NCBI GenBank assembly: GCA_001599755.1
Contig: BCHX01000003.1
Span: forward strand, 1,299,015 to 1,363,014
DNA: 64,000 nucleotides
Direction: 5' to 3'
DNA from: Gliomastix tumulicola
Taxonomy: Eukaryota; Ascomycota; Sordariomycetes; Hypocreales; Bionectriaceae
Shown: positions 46,169-58,016 of the stretch, in pieces
How positions within the stretch are numbered: position 1 is the first letter of the stretch
Layout of the letters: each line of letters starts with the position of its first letter
Program-made: the position numbers and the translations under genes
The notes under the pieces: model-generated
Database searches by the model: none
What the model was told of the DNA's origin: nothing
Seen by the model: only the letters and a program-made list of their open reading frames with translations

Positions 46169-46995
46169 CTAAGTCTTCTTCCTGGGGGAGGCGGGGGGAG
46201 TTTGGGTCTCTTCGTCCTTGTTGCTGGGTGGCGATGGCGTCGTCTCCATGGATGGCTTCTCCTCGGGTTTCTTCTCCTCGGATGGCTTATCCGGATGGTC
46301 ATTGTCGCGGGAACTGTTGGCAACAGCAGGAGAGAATGAAGGACTGTTGGTCTGAGGAGGATTGGCATGAGCCTCGGTGGCCCTGGAAGCAGGGGAAGGA
46401 GAGGTAGTAGGGAGCGAGGCCATCCGCTTCTGCTTCTTAGCCGCCCTCCGCTTCCTCGCTGGCTCCCCTTCCTTATGAAGCTCCTCCAGTTCCTCCTCGA
46501 GCTCATCAGAGCCGGGGGAGGAGCTCTCTTCGCCTTCGCCATCGTCGTCGCTGCGAGGGCGCTTGCCTCGGGTATCCTGGGAGCCTGCGGCGGGGAGNGG
46601 NTGGGGGCCCATGGGGCGGGTGATCCCTCGGAGCAACTCATCGGTGTCTCGGCTGTTGTGGAGTTGCCTGGTGCTGGGTTCGAGGTTGAATGGACGGGCA
46701 GCTGGGGCGGTTTCGCGAGGAGACCCGGTAGCACTATTTGTAAGGGCACGGCGAGTTAGTGAACGAGAAAGACTAAGAGTCGAGCGCGAGGAGAAGAGGT
46801 CAAGCGGAAGAGGGATGGAGGAATGAATAAACAGAGAAGGGAAAGGAGGGGCTTCTGGTTCAGGAAGCCGTAGGAGAGAAGAAGAGGAGGTATGTCTACT
46901 TACTTGGCAGTCATTGACTGATACATGCTCAAGGTGTCCGAGGACGAGGACGCAGTGCCTCTGCAGGTCCCGTCGGATCCGCTACCGCTGCCCAT
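46169..46995 (-). CDS. Disordered basic protein of unknown function, probably nuclear
   Basis: Minus-strand exons 46995-46904 and 46733-46169 give 218 residues. The first exon encodes a Ser/Gly-rich N-terminus (MGSGSGSDGTCRG) ending in MYQSMTAK. The intron is 170 nt with a GTAAGT donor. Exon 2 has a short block that may be conserved (RDTDELLRGITRPMGP), then a strongly acidic run (SDELEEELEELHKEG) and a basic run (RKRRAAKKQKR) that is a likely nuclear localisation signal. A Ser/Pro/Glu/Lys-rich tail closes the protein. Two undetermined bases (46598 and 46601) leave two unknown residues right after the conserved-looking block. I do not recognise the family. Charge pattern and signal suggest a nuclear protein, which is inference. 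The gene is divergent from MLH1, about 1.85 kb apart. Confidence 0.6.
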
Positions 46996-48848
46996 GGTGT
47001 GTATACAGGTGTTGCGTGTGTGTCTATGGATGTGTGTGTGTGTGTGTGTGTGTATTGATGTCTCTGAAGGTGGTGTCTGAGCTTGGAGTGTGCCTGACTG
47101 AGGTCGATCAGGAGGGTGGGAGGACGTTGGGCTTCTTATACACGGGGAAGTGGGCAGCATTCACACAAATATGAAATGGCTCCCTGTTTATTCTCAGGTC
47201 TTTCCCCTTTTATAGGTGTACCTACAGTAAAGATAGAAAGACATCGTTCTATATTTGAGCAGGTTTATATATACCTACCCAGTGCCTTGAGCGCCGACAG
47301 AACGACGAGGCTGTCTTAGTGCATGCAGATGAAAGACAGACTAACCCCAAAAATAGTGAGCTGAAGGTGAAAAGGGCGGCAAACCTGGGAGAGCTGGGTG
47401 GCTAGCGGTGCGCTAACCTGCACACTAACGCACGCCTCAGGATTAGAAATATGGAGAGTTCACCAGGAGGGGCAGAGGGGGGTTCACGAGTGAGATGTGG
47501 TGAAGCGTGACAGAGTGTCCTGCAGGAGTGTTTGCGCCTGTCGGTCGATGATGCGTTGTTGGCCTGGCTAGTGACCGATCGAGGAGCACTATCGACACCC
47601 GCCACTTCCCCGTGGTGGGAGAAAAGGGGCTGTCCGGGAGAAAACAGCCCCACGGTTCACTCGTGACGTTCGAGGCAAGGAGGGCGGCCGCTTCACTGGC
47701 CGGTAACGTGACGTGGCTTATAGCAACAACCGGTAGCCTTCGAGAACGCCCGTGCGTACAGCCACGGCGCTTCGCAGAAGCAGGGCCGGGAAGGTGGGAG
47801 AGCAGGGCAGCCTCGATCCCCAGGCGAGGTGCTCGAGGCCAGCGATCGGGTCCACGGCTCTCAACAGCGGCTGGTAAGGCTGACCAAGTGTGGTAGTAGC
47901 AGAGTGGGCTGAGGGGGGGTGTCGACGCAGCTTCTCCCACTCTCTCTCTTACTCTGCTGCAGCTCTGTTGTTTCGTCTGAACACCCCGCTACTGTGCCTC
48001 TGTGCTCCGATTTGTCTTTCTCACCGTGACAGAGCAGCCCTGTTCATATTATCGGTGTCGCATCTTTTTATGAAATCTCCTATTATAGGACCCGACGCAT
48101 CTTGTCCCTCATTCGCCCAAGGCAGCCTGGCCACCGAGAATGTAACCCGGCCCAATCTTTTGGGGGTGGGTGGGCATTCGGAGATGCCGACTGGGACTCG
48201 TACGAGTGGTTATTCTGGTGAATTTGTGCTGCTTCTGTGCTGACCTTTGCTTCCCTGAGGATGCATGTATGCATACTTGCATGCATATTTGATGGGCTCC
48301 AGGGGCTAAAGCCAAGAAAAGAACGGCTGAAGCTGAAGAATTAAAAGGCCCTAAAATGTGCTGCAGATCTGAAAATCCCCAGGCACTGGAATGCGTAATT
48401 TCGGCAGGCAGGCATCCCGGCCAGCTCCTGCCTCGACTCCTCCAGTCCTCCAGTCCTCAAATGCCACTGGAGGCTTGGTCACGTGCAGACGCGTCCTCTA
48501 AGGCCCTCTAAGGGAAAGTGTCCCACCGAGCAGGTACGTACCTCGACTTCACTGGTTGGTTCAGATGAATCAGCTTTGTGTTCCCAGCTCATCTCTGCCC
48601 AACTGGCGGCAGCTCTTGTGTCGCATTTCGCACATTTTTTTTCTTCTTCTCTCTTTCCTTTTCCATCCCACGCCGGCACACAACATGTGATGACTCTGAG
48701 CCCACGGCTTTCCTGACAGATGACGTAAAACCAAAGTCCGCCTGGGTGAACACCTCGTTCGTCCGCCCGAACTAACGACCTGCCTGTCGGCCGCCTCACC
48801 CCCTTATGACGCCTCAGGCTTGCATTTGTCTTGCTGCACCGCCGCATT
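46996..48848. other. Divergent intergenic region
   Basis: About 1.85 kb between the disordered-protein gene (-) and MLH1 (+). It has a TG dinucleotide tract at about 47031-47052 in the leader of the minus-strand gene. An ACGCGT at 48489-48494 sits 355 bp before MLH1, next to CACGTG at 48480-48485. An open frame at 47443-47940 shows no domain. Confidence 0.55.
47031..47052. repeat. TG dinucleotide tract
   Basis: About eleven TG units lie just upstream of the start codon of the disordered-protein gene, probably in its 5' UTR or promoter. Confidence 0.75.
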
Positions 48849-51213
48849 ATGACCGATTCAGCATTTCGTGACGTGCCGCGGGCCGGCGATAAGAGGAAAG
48901 CTGACGCACCTGCCGAGGAGCCACCGCCTCCGCGCAGAATCAAGGCAAGTTGGATCTTCCCACGCTCCCTGCCCACGGTCCATTGGATGGGTGCGGGCGC
49001 CCCGTAGGGCTGTCGAGATTAGTGCTCATTACTGACTGACATCCAATCAAGGCCTTGGACCCTGATGTCGTCAACAAGATTGCTGCTGGCGAGATTATCG
49101 TTGCCCCTGTCCATGCTCTGAAGGAGCTCATGGAGAATGCTGTGGACGCCGGCTCGACATCGCTCGAGATACTTGTCAAGGAGGGTGGCCTGAAGCTGTT
49201 GCAAATCACGGATAACGGCTGTGGTATACAGGTGAGTCTCGCCCCTTTTGCCCACCCCTCCCCCCCCCTTAATGGTTTGCCCTGATCCACTGACCTCGTG
49301 CCCTGTAGAAAGACGACTTGGCCATCCTCTGCGAGCGCCACACCACCTCTAAGATCACCTCCTTTGAGGATCTTTCATCCATAGCCACTTACGGCTTTCG
49401 AGGCGAGGCCTTGGCCAGCATCAGCCACATTGCCCACCTAACTGTGACCACCAAAACCAAGGAGTCCAGTCTCGCCTGGCGGGCGCACTACCTCGATGGC
49501 AGACTGGCACCCCCGAAACCGGGCCAGCCAGCTGAGCCTAAAGGGGTCGCCGCTAGGGCAGGGACTCAGATCACCGTTGAGGATCTTTTCTACAATGTCC
49601 CCACCAGGAGGAGAGCCTTCCGCTCTCCTGCTGACGAGTTCAACAAGATCATTGACATGGTTGGTCGCTATGCAGTTCATTGCAAAGGGGTGGGCTTCAC
49701 ATGCAAGAAGGCGGGCGAGGCGTCCAACAGCCTCACGGTGCAGAGCCACGCCACTGTCAATGACCGCGTTCGTCAAATCTACGGCAGCAGCGTCGCCAAT
49801 GAACTGATCGAGTTCGATATTTCTGACGATAGATGGGGCTTCAAGGCGCATGGTTTAGCAACCAATGCTAACTACCACATCAAGAAAACGACACTCCTTC
49901 TCTTCATCAACCATCGCTGCGTCGAGTCCCCGGCTGTGAAGAAGGCCATGGAGCAGACATACGTGAATTTCCTCCCGAAAGGCGGCCATCCGTTTGTCTA
50001 CCTGAGCTTGGAAGTTGACCCTGCACGAGTGGATGTGAATGTTCATCCGACGAAGAAGGAGGTGCATTTCTTGAATGAGGATGACATCATCCAAGCTGTC
50101 TGCAAGGAAGTCGAGTCGAAGCTTGCTGTTATCGACACGAGCCGCACCTTCATGACACAAACCCTGTTGCCTGGGGTCAAACCGGCCAATGTCTCTCGGA
50201 CTCCGGATGATGAAGATGAGCCACCTACTAAGCAAATACCGATGAATAAGCGCCCATTCAAAAACCCGAGTTCTCTGATAAGGACAGATACGGCTGAGCG
50301 CAAGATCACAAGCATGTTTACTTCGGTGGCTGATCAGGGATCACCGACCACGGCCGGACGCGAAGAGCCCCTGTCCATGCCTGAGAACATTAGTTACGAC
50401 ACGTCCGATCGCGAACCTGCTCCTTGTCGACTTAGGAGTGTCAAGGAATTGCGGACTGACGTGCGCGAGGATATCCACTCCGAATTAACGGAGATTTTCG
50501 CCTCTCACACATTTGTTGGTATTGTTGACGAGACTCGTCGGCTAGCGGCTATTCAGGGAGGCGTGAAGCTTTACCTCATCGACTATGGCCGTACGTGCTT
50601 CGAATACTTTTACCAACTGGCCCTGACCGACTTCGGAAATTTCGGCGTCATCCAGTTCAAGACGCCTCTATGCCTACTGACGCTGCTTCGCATGGCAGCA
50701 GACGTAGAGAGGACCAATATAGGGGCTACGAGAGAGGAATTCGACGTCGAAATAATCATTAATAGGGTGTGCAATCAGCTAATCGAACGCCGGGAGATGC
50801 TACAGGAGTACTTCTCAATGGAGATATCGCCTACAGGGCAGCTTTTCTCCATTCCCTTGCTCGTCAAAGGGTATACTCCGCCATTGGCAAAACTTCCCCG
50901 GTTTCTGCTCAGGTTGGGCCCTAATGTCGATTGGTACGAGGAGAAATCCTGCTTCGACTCTTTTCTGAGGGAACTCGCCACTTTTTACACGCCAGAGCAG
51001 ATACCAGCCGTCCCCGGTGGGGAGAATGGCCAGGCGCAGGAAGATATCCAACCAGAGTTGCGGCAGCGAAGACAGCATGTTCGATGGGCGGTGGAGAACA
51101 TCTTCTTTCCGGCGTTCAAGGCAAGGCTTGTCGCGACCAAGTCAATGATGGACGGAGTGGTTCTGGAAGTGGCAGATTTGAAAGGTTTGTACCGTGTTTT
51201 TGAGCGGTGTTAA
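48849..51213 (+). CDS. mlh1: DNA mismatch repair protein MLH1
   Basis: Exons 48849-48944, 49052-49231 and 49309-51213 give 726 residues. The GHKL ATPase motifs are all present: ELMENAVDAG (about 57-66, catalytic Glu and Mg-binding Asn), DNGCGI (about 86-91) and TYGFRGEAL (about 120-128). VDVNVHPTKKEVHF marks the transducer domain. A disordered linker follows and then the C-terminal dimerisation domain, ending in the invariant FERC. MLH1 pairs with PMS1 as MutL-alpha to nick and coordinate excision after MutS recognition, and with MLH3 in meiosis. In yeast the terminal Cys helps form the endonuclease site of the partner. The first exon adds a 32-residue charged extension. Its intron starts with GCAAGT (GC-AG type), the only junction that gives RRIK-ALDPDVVNKIAAGE in frame. 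MLH1 is convergent with SYO1, 186 bp apart. The identification is firm. Confidence 0.95.
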
Positions 51214-51399
51214 TTTTGGTGTCCTCGCAGCATCCTGGGTCCTATCTCGGCGTCACATCATCCGGAGTCTACTGGCTATCGTCTCATCTCAGAAGCGTTG
51301 GGATCATATTGGGGACTTCAACCATTTGTTTCGGGAATTAATAGGAGGATCATGAGGCGTTCGGACTTGTTCAAGTATTCTCATTTAAATGCAGGCGTC

Positions 51400-53428
51400 T
51401 CACGGTCGATGCCGATTCTTGTACGCTATGAACTGTTCTAGATTCAGTAAAGCCTCGTCGGCTCTCATCCTCAGCTCAGCATGCGTGCGCTTGTCGACGG
51501 TCTTCACCATTGCCTTTGCTTTGGGCCGCAGATCCTCAAGGTGCTTGAGGAAGTTGTCCTTCCAAAACACCTCGCGATCGTATGCGAACTCCTCGTCGCC
51601 ATAGATGTCGAAGATCTGGTTTAGCGCCTCGACGGCGTCGACCACGGGCGTCTCCGGTAGCGAGGCTAGGAGGGTGACGAGGAACATGCCGATGTCCCTG
51701 TTGAGGCTGGCCGGCGCCGGGTCGAGCGCGAGCTGGCCCAGGACGCCGATGCACTTGACGCCCAGGGCCTGGAAGGGGTCGTCGTCGTTCTTTGTCGCCT
51801 CGGAGCCCCGGGTGGCCTGATAGAGGGAGATGAACTTGTTGTGCTCGCCCGGTTTGAGCGGGGTCTCGGAGCGCAGGGTGCGTGCTACGGCCCATGCGAG
51901 TCCGGTGACTTGTGTTGCCAGTGTTACGTCGGCCGTGTCGCTTGACAGGATGGGGGTGATGACGTCCTGCCAGATGGACTTGCCAATTGGACTCCAGACA
52001 CGCTGAATACCGGCGTTTTGCTCGTCGTTGAAGTCGACCATGGAGACGGACCAGGAGATGTTGTTGAGGGCTGAGAGGGCAAGGCTCTGGAACTTCATCG
52101 ATTCCTCGTCCCGGGGTGGTAGAGATGCTACCCGGATGACTTCTGGAAGGGCGTGCTGGAGAAGGGCTTTCAGGATGGGGACATCATCGATGCCCTGTCC
52201 TGCGTCCTCATCATCGTCGGCTCCCGTGACCATGTCCATGTCCGCCTGCATGGCGTCTTCGTCCATCTCGTCATCCTCGTCGCTACCTGCCGCCTCATCC
52301 TCGCCATCGCTGTCCGCCTCCACCATATCGTCATCATCTTCCTCGACCGCTCCGTTGCCGTTTTGTCTAGGGGTGTCTCGAGGCTCGTCGTCCTGCGCGG
52401 AGTTCAGGCTGGTTCCTATTGAGGCTAGCACCTCCAGTGCGAGCTGTTGATACTGAACCGGGTTGGACCAGTTGTCCTCCTTGGACTTTTTTGAGTCTGC
52501 CGTGATTCCTGCGACTGCCTTGGACAATGTCGGGATGAGGACTGATATATCAGGGACACCGAGATTTGCCGATGACTGTTCGTCTTGAAGGGAGGCGAGA
52601 AGGTTCTGGAGGATTGCGCAAGCTAGGACTCCGTCGCCGCTGACTTCGCTCTTGAGTGCTAAAAGGGCCTCGAAGACTTGGCTGTGCTTCGATGAGGTGA
52701 GCCTCTCCGCAAGCTTGAGGTTGTCCTCGGAAAGGACCATGAGACAAGCCAGCGCGTCGCTCCGTGGGTGTTCGGCAACATCTGCCTTTGCGGTCACGAG
52801 GTTGAAGAGGAGGCTAGTTACCGCGGCATTGCCGGCTACGGCTTCGAGGACATCATCCTGGGCCTCGGCCAGAGCGGTGCAGAGTGACACAATAGATCCC
52901 ACAATGCTCCGGAGGAATGTCTGCTCAGCCTTGGAAGCCTTGGGTGCTTGAGAACCCTGGGCAAAGAGCTTCTCCGAGACCTGCGCGCGGTGTTAGTGAG
53001 TGTGAGACAGCTATGCGAGACCTGCTGCTTACTACCCTCGAGGCATGCTCGATGGCGGTCAGGATGTCCTGCCTGTAGATATGCACGCAGAAGTCGGCAT
53101 CCTCCTCCTGGGCCAGGACCTGCAGGATCCCCCACCCCGCGGCCCTGCTCTCGAGGGCGGCGTCCGTCAGGGTCTGGCTGAGAATGATGTGGACGATCTG
53201 CTCTCGGAGAAGTAGCTTCCGGCACCGCTCGTCCTGGATGATGCTGGAGATGGCAGCCGCAGCCGAAGACCGGGACTTGGGGTCGGCGCTCTGCAGGTCC
53301 CGGATGATGGGCACGATCTTTGCCTCGCGGAGGGCAGCCAGCTCGGGGTCTGAGGGAGGCTTGACGGGCTTGGCCAGGGGGTCGCGGCGGCGGGCGGCGC
53401 TGCCTCTGTTCCTGCGTGACTTGCCCAT
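51400..53428 (-). CDS. syo1: SYO1/HEATR3-type ARM-HEAT adaptor for 5S RNP ribosomal proteins
   Basis: Minus-strand exons 53428-53036 and 52980-51400 give 657 residues. A basic N-terminus (MGKSRRNRGSAARRRDPLAK), which can serve as a nuclear import signal, leads into ARM/HEAT repeats (for example PIIRDLQSADPKSRSSAAAA). A long acidic insert sits at about 345-400 (EEDDDDMVEADSDGEDEAAG), followed by more helical repeats to the end. In yeast and Chaetomium, Syo1 binds Rpl5 and Rpl11 together and brings them with a karyopherin to the nucleus for 5S RNP assembly. The acidic loop and superhelical groove are part of that binding. Length is like the Chaetomium protein. The gene is divergent from the putative glycosyltransferase gene, with 790 bp between start codons. 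The identification is good. Confidence 0.88.
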
Positions 53429-54218
53429 GGCGGTCGATTGTCTGTAATTTATGAGACTTGCTCTTGTTTTACAGTAATTGGGGCCAGGTGGAATATCTCA
53501 TCTCGTGCCCGACCTCGATGTCTTTTTCTTTTTTTTCAAGGTGCGTGCCGTCCGTCAACTTTTTAGTGGAGACTGGGGCACTACCGGCCCCGCCAATTAC
53601 TGCTTGCAGCCACAGAGACTGTGTCGCTCCAGCGGGTTTGGATGATTTTGGCCCGGCCTGGGAGCACTGTATTGTATTTTGTCCCCCCCTCCCCTCCCCA
53701 CTGTAACGCCACTGACTTGGAGTTGGACCCCTGAAATAAGCCACTGGCCGCCGTCCCCACCCATTGATGCTCACTGAATTAAGGCACGTGTCGTCCCCCT
53801 AAGATCATCAATCAAAGTCCCCCAATTCCAACAATACATAATACGACAAGCCTCGCTAGGCCTCCGGAATGGTATCGTCTTCTCACCCGCCGAGAATACA
53901 TTCCCGTGGTCTCACTCAATGAGGAGCCTCTGATCTCGCCGCAATCGCACCTCGAGACGCCCTTCCCCCTTGAAGGCGTTCCGTTCCCTCCCCGCTGCTC
54001 CGGCCAGATCGGGACAACCGTGTCGAGATGTAAGCTTGGTTTCCCCAGCCAGGGCATATACTCTCCTCCTCCTCCTCCCTCCTCCTCCCCCCTCCAACAA
54101 CCCCCGTCCTTCTTTCTTGTCACTCTTTTTTTTTTTCACCTCCGCGGCGCCCCAACGCCCCTTGTACGATATTTCGAGTAGGTGGGCTCCCCCGACCCGA
54201 GGCTTGGGAAGGGTTGCG
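53429..54218. other. Divergent promoter region
   Basis: About 790 bp between SYO1 (-) and the putative glycosyltransferase gene (+). The right half is CT-rich leader sequence with T-runs near 54127. No independent gene is seen. A frame continuous with the glycosyltransferase extends upstream to 53970 but lacks an ATG before 54219. Confidence 0.6.
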
Positions 54219-56669
54219 ATGCCGGCAGCGACGACGCGCGGGCGGGCCATGTCGCGCCTGTGGACGAACGACGAGGAGCTCGCCAAGAAGGACGACGACC
54301 TGACGGATCCCCGGCTCGCGCGACACAACCATGGCCACGGCCACGGCCACGGACACGGACACCAATGGCAGGGCGCTGGGCGCGTACCGCGGCGGCGCAG
54401 TATAGCGCGCTTCGCGGCGTATGCGGTGGTCGCCTTCCTCATCATATTCGGGCTCACAAAGGCCCTCGGCGGCGGAAGCAGCAGCAGTAGCGGCAGCAGC
54501 AGTAGCGCACATTTCGGACTCGATCGAACGCGACCCAACCGATACAGCCACGGCGGGCTGCCGGGCTACGACGCAGCAGACAGGCCGCCGGACGAGGGCA
54601 CAACCACGACCGGGGGCGAGAAGGGCAGCAGCAGCAGCAGCAGCAGCAGTGGCGGCGGCGGCAGCACTGGCAGCACCGGCACCAGCAGCCAGTCCGAGCC
54701 GGCAAAGACGTACGGCGGACCGCTGAAGCTGCCGGCCCTGGGCCAGTCCCTGCACGCGATCGGGAGCACCGGCGGGAAGCAGGCCAAGAACCGCAACGTG
54801 CTGTTCGCGGCGGGGAGCCTGCGGAGCGCGGCGACGCTGCTGCCGTTCGCGTGCCAGATGGCGTTTGAGCACCGCAACTACGTCCACTTTGTGCTGATGG
54901 GCCGGAGCGAGATATCTTTGCTAGAGTTACTCAAGATCAATGGCATTGACACCTCGTGCCCCTTGATTCTGCATGGTGCGGTCCATCTCATACATATATT
55001 TCATGACCCTTTTTATTTTTTATTTTTTGGGTCGTGGTGACGAGGGGAGAAAGCTGACTGTAACTAAAGATGGGAGGCCCAACTATCCTGCCACGTCCAC
55101 GCAGACGCGGATGACCATGGCGACGGCGCGAGCGATGTGTGAGTCTGAGCTGCAGAACCGGTTGGAATCGGAAGGGGACCGTACGCTAACTATAGTACCA
55201 TGCGATGGGGCAGTCTATATCAACCTGTATATGCACCCTCAGGCTATTCTCATAGACTCGACGAGCGATGAGGAGGCCTTCTTTCTGGCGGGTGTCCGGG
55301 ACGAGGTGCGCGGCACTTCATCGGCTCTCATTGAGCTTCCCGATCGGCCTGGTGACAGCCTGGCCTGGGTCAACAAGCTTGACTCTTATGCTTTGTCCGG
55401 TGAGTCGTCTGATGGCTCTGTTACGTGGTTACTGGGCAGCACCTTCTGACCCTTCCTTACAGTCTGGGACAAAGTCCACGTGGACATCGTCGTCCACGCA
55501 ACTCCCAACGGCTCGGGGAATCTTAAGAGGCTCCTCTCGTCGCTGGCGAAGAGCGACCTGGGTGCCATGGCCATCCCGCACCTCACAATAGAGCTCCCCA
55601 ACACCATCGAGCCGCAGGTAGAGCGGTTCCTCGCCGGCTTCCGCTGGCCGCCGACGCAGAGCGCCTCGTCGGGCAGACCCAACATGCTCACGCTGCGGCA
55701 CCGGATACCGCGGCAGAGGCTGACGGACGAGGAGAGCTCGGTGAGGTTCCTCGAGTCGTTCTGGCCGGCGCAGGCGTCTCACTCTCACGTGCTGGTGCTC
55801 TCGCCGCACACGGAGGTCTCGCCGAACTTCTTCCACTGTGAGTTGCTCCCTCTGCGGGCGTTGGGGGCGTGGACGTAGCTGACGCAGCTGCTTCAGACCT
55901 GAAATACACTCTCCTTCACAATCGGTATTCGCACATGGCGAATGTGGAAGATTGGAACAGCAAGATGCTAGGAATCAGCTTCGCGGCGCCGAACACCTTA
56001 CTCGACAACTCCCAACCACTCACCGTTGCCCAAGAAAACGGGGGAGCCAGCTGGAAAGGTGCTTTCCTGTGGCAGGCCCCCAACAGCGACGCGATGCTCA
56101 TCTCGGGCGAGAAATGGGTCGAGCTGCACGGGTTCGTCACGCAGGTGCTCGACAAGCAGTACTCATCATCGGACTCACCAGCGCTCCTCGCGCACAAGGA
56201 GATCAGCAAGAAGTACCCCTCCTGGCTGGAGTACATCCTCCAGCTGTCGCGGCTTCGCGGCTACTTCACCGTCTACCCGGGCCCGGAGACGGCGAGCGTC
56301 GTCCTGGGCGTGCACAACGACCTCCCCGAGCTGCCCGAGGAGTACGACGCCGACCACGACGCGCACGACGAGGCGGCCAGCGACGACGACATCAGGGACC
56401 AGGCCACGCTCCTCTTCGACCCCTACAGCAGGGTCAACATCCTCGGCACCCTCCCGCGGGACGGCGAGCTGCCCTTGCTGAGCGAGGTCCCCGTGCTCTC
56501 GTGGGACGGCAAATCCGCGGCCGGCGGACTCTCGGGGCTGGACGGCGGCGCGAGGGAGTTCGCCGCGCGGTTCCGGCGTGAGGTCGGACAGTGCGCCGAG
56601 GACGAGGCGGACAGGCCGTTTGACAAGCACGCCCGGGATTTATTCTGTGCGACGAGCTTCTCAACGTGA
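54219..56669 (+). CDS. Membrane-anchored putative glycosyltransferase (fungal GT2-like)
   Basis: Exons 54219-54975, 55070-55399, 55463-55837 and 55897-56669 give 744 residues. The N-terminus is cytosolic and holds a His-Gly alternation (HNHGHGHGHGHGHQ, about 36-49) and a basic patch. One transmembrane helix follows at about 64-83 (FAAYAVVAFLIIFGLTKAL), so the protein is a type II membrane protein, probably Golgi or ER. After a Ser/Gly-rich stem come the folded blocks NVLFAAGSLRSAATLLPFAC, DKVHVDIVVHATPNGSGNL and SHSHVLVLSPHTEVSPNFF. The last resembles the nucleotide-sugar and metal-binding region of GT-A enzymes, with SPHTEVSP where a DxD-like motif would sit. Similar fungal proteins are usually annotated as glycosyltransferase family 2, but donor and acceptor are unknown. 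An acidic loop (DADHDAHDEAASDDD) lies near the C-terminus. The splice joins are all in phase. Confidence 0.72.
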
Positions 56670-56695
56670 CGAATACCACCACGGCGAGGGGGGTT

Positions 56696-56718
56696 ACACA
56701 CACACACACACACACACA
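56696..56718. repeat. AC dinucleotide tract
   Basis: About eleven AC units begin 27 bp after the glycosyltransferase stop codon, in the 3' flank between two convergent genes. Confidence 0.8.
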
Positions 56719-56910
56719 ACGGGCTTTTTGTCTGTACGACTTTGAAAGTGGATTTGACTGGATAAATGGGCCGAAGGTTTCTAACGTCACAGCGACCTTT
56801 TTTTGTGCTATATATATATATATATTATACCTTAACTACTACCTTTCGTCTGGGAGGAGCGTTCTCATCCTCCCGATCTTAATGCCAGCCACTCTCCGGA
56901 TCAGATCAGA

Positions 56911-57672
56911 TCAGATCACAAGGCCTAACAGTGACTGCTCCCTGCTATTCGTCCTCTCTATCAGGAGGAGGATGACACACGTCGCGACGATGCACGTAGC
57001 CAGAATCCCCAGTATGACCTGCGTCTTCCACCCCGTCTGCACGATCGCCGTCCTCCGGCTGTACTGGTTCACCGTTCCTAGGCACCGTTAGTCTAAAAAC
57101 ACGTGTGTGGAGGTGAGATGCCTTGGAGCTGTATGTACTTATGTAGTTCCCCAGCCCGAGACCCAGCATCAGCACCGAGAGCGCCCAGAACAGGGCGCCG
57201 AGCGGCTTCGCGATGCGCAGCTCGTAGGCCGACGGCTGGTGCTTGACGTGGAAGGACAGCGTGATGGCGATGGACACGACGGCCATGGTGACGGAGAGTC
57301 TGAGGTAGGAGAGGAAGGCTGGTGGTGGCGCGTGAGTTGGAGGGGCGTGTCTAAGGCTCAACCACAAAGGGGGGGGGGGGCTCACTTCTCTCATTGGCGC
57401 AGTGGTCGCGGGCGTCGCTGCTCTCGTTTTCAAAGAGCAGCGGTGCGAAGGGTGGCCATGCGAAGAAGGCTGATGAGCCGGCGCGTGTTGTGCTGTGTGA
57501 TGTCGTCGTTAGAGACTGTGTTGATGCTGAATGGGGACTTGAAGAGGGAGGGAGGGAGAGTGAGAAGAGGGAGAATGTACCCGATCTCGCCGACTTCGAT
57601 GGGCGCTGTGAGAGACGACGACACGCGGAAGCGCGGTCTGAGGTCCTCGTCGTCTGTGACGGTGTTTGCCAT
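56911..57672 (-). CDS. DUF202-family small membrane protein
   Basis: Minus-strand exons 57672-57581, 57492-57386, 57318-57139 and 57077-56911 give 181 residues. The DUF202 signature is clear after splicing: DARDHCANERTFLSYLRLS at about 60-80, which reads across the exon 2-3 junction. Three membrane helices follow: VTMAVVSIAITLSF, GALFWALSVLMLGLGLG and TQVILGILATCIVATCVILL. The domain is shared with the membrane part of vacuolar transporter chaperone Vtc1 but also occurs in many stand-alone proteins of unknown function. No SPX or polyphosphate polymerase part is present, so a role in polyphosphate synthesis cannot be claimed. The start is the only ATG giving the acidic N-terminus MANTVTDDEDLRPRF. 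The gene is convergent with the glycosyltransferase and is followed on the same strand by the ABC ATPase gene. The family call is good, function unknown. Confidence 0.82.
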
Positions 57673-58016
57673 GATTGTCGCTGGAGAGGAATGCGAAGGA
57701 GGGCTGGACGAGGGATGGTGTCGATATTATAGTCTGGATGAGGTGATGGAGTGCTCTAGTGCTGGTTATCCGCACTGTACGACCCGCCGTCTAACTGTGC
57801 AGATCTACAGTGTCATACAGTGTAAACAGCTGCACGAGATAACGAGTCCGAAGTTTGGTAGGAAAGTACGATGCACAGCTTGCTCTTGCCTCGCTACACA
57901 CATGCTCTAGTATCTACATCGCGGAAGTCTACTGTAGGACATCTATATACCCCAACACTGCTCACTCAACTATCCAAACAACTGCGATCCTGCTAGTATA
58001 CACCAGCCAAGTCCCC
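57673..58016. other. Intergenic stretch
   Basis: About 340 bp between two minus-strand genes. It holds the promoter of the DUF202 gene and the likely 3' UTR of the ABC ATPase gene. No reading frame of interest is seen. Confidence 0.6.

Noticed and set aside
47443..47940. 165-codon minus-strand frame upstream of MLH1
   Set aside because: No domain, Pro/Ser/Arg-rich random-looking translation and no splice support.
7100..51213. Rad55-like, RFA2 and MLH1 as a DNA-repair gene cluster
   Set aside because: They are 20 kb apart with unrelated genes between them. Chance neighbourhood of conserved genes is the simpler reading.
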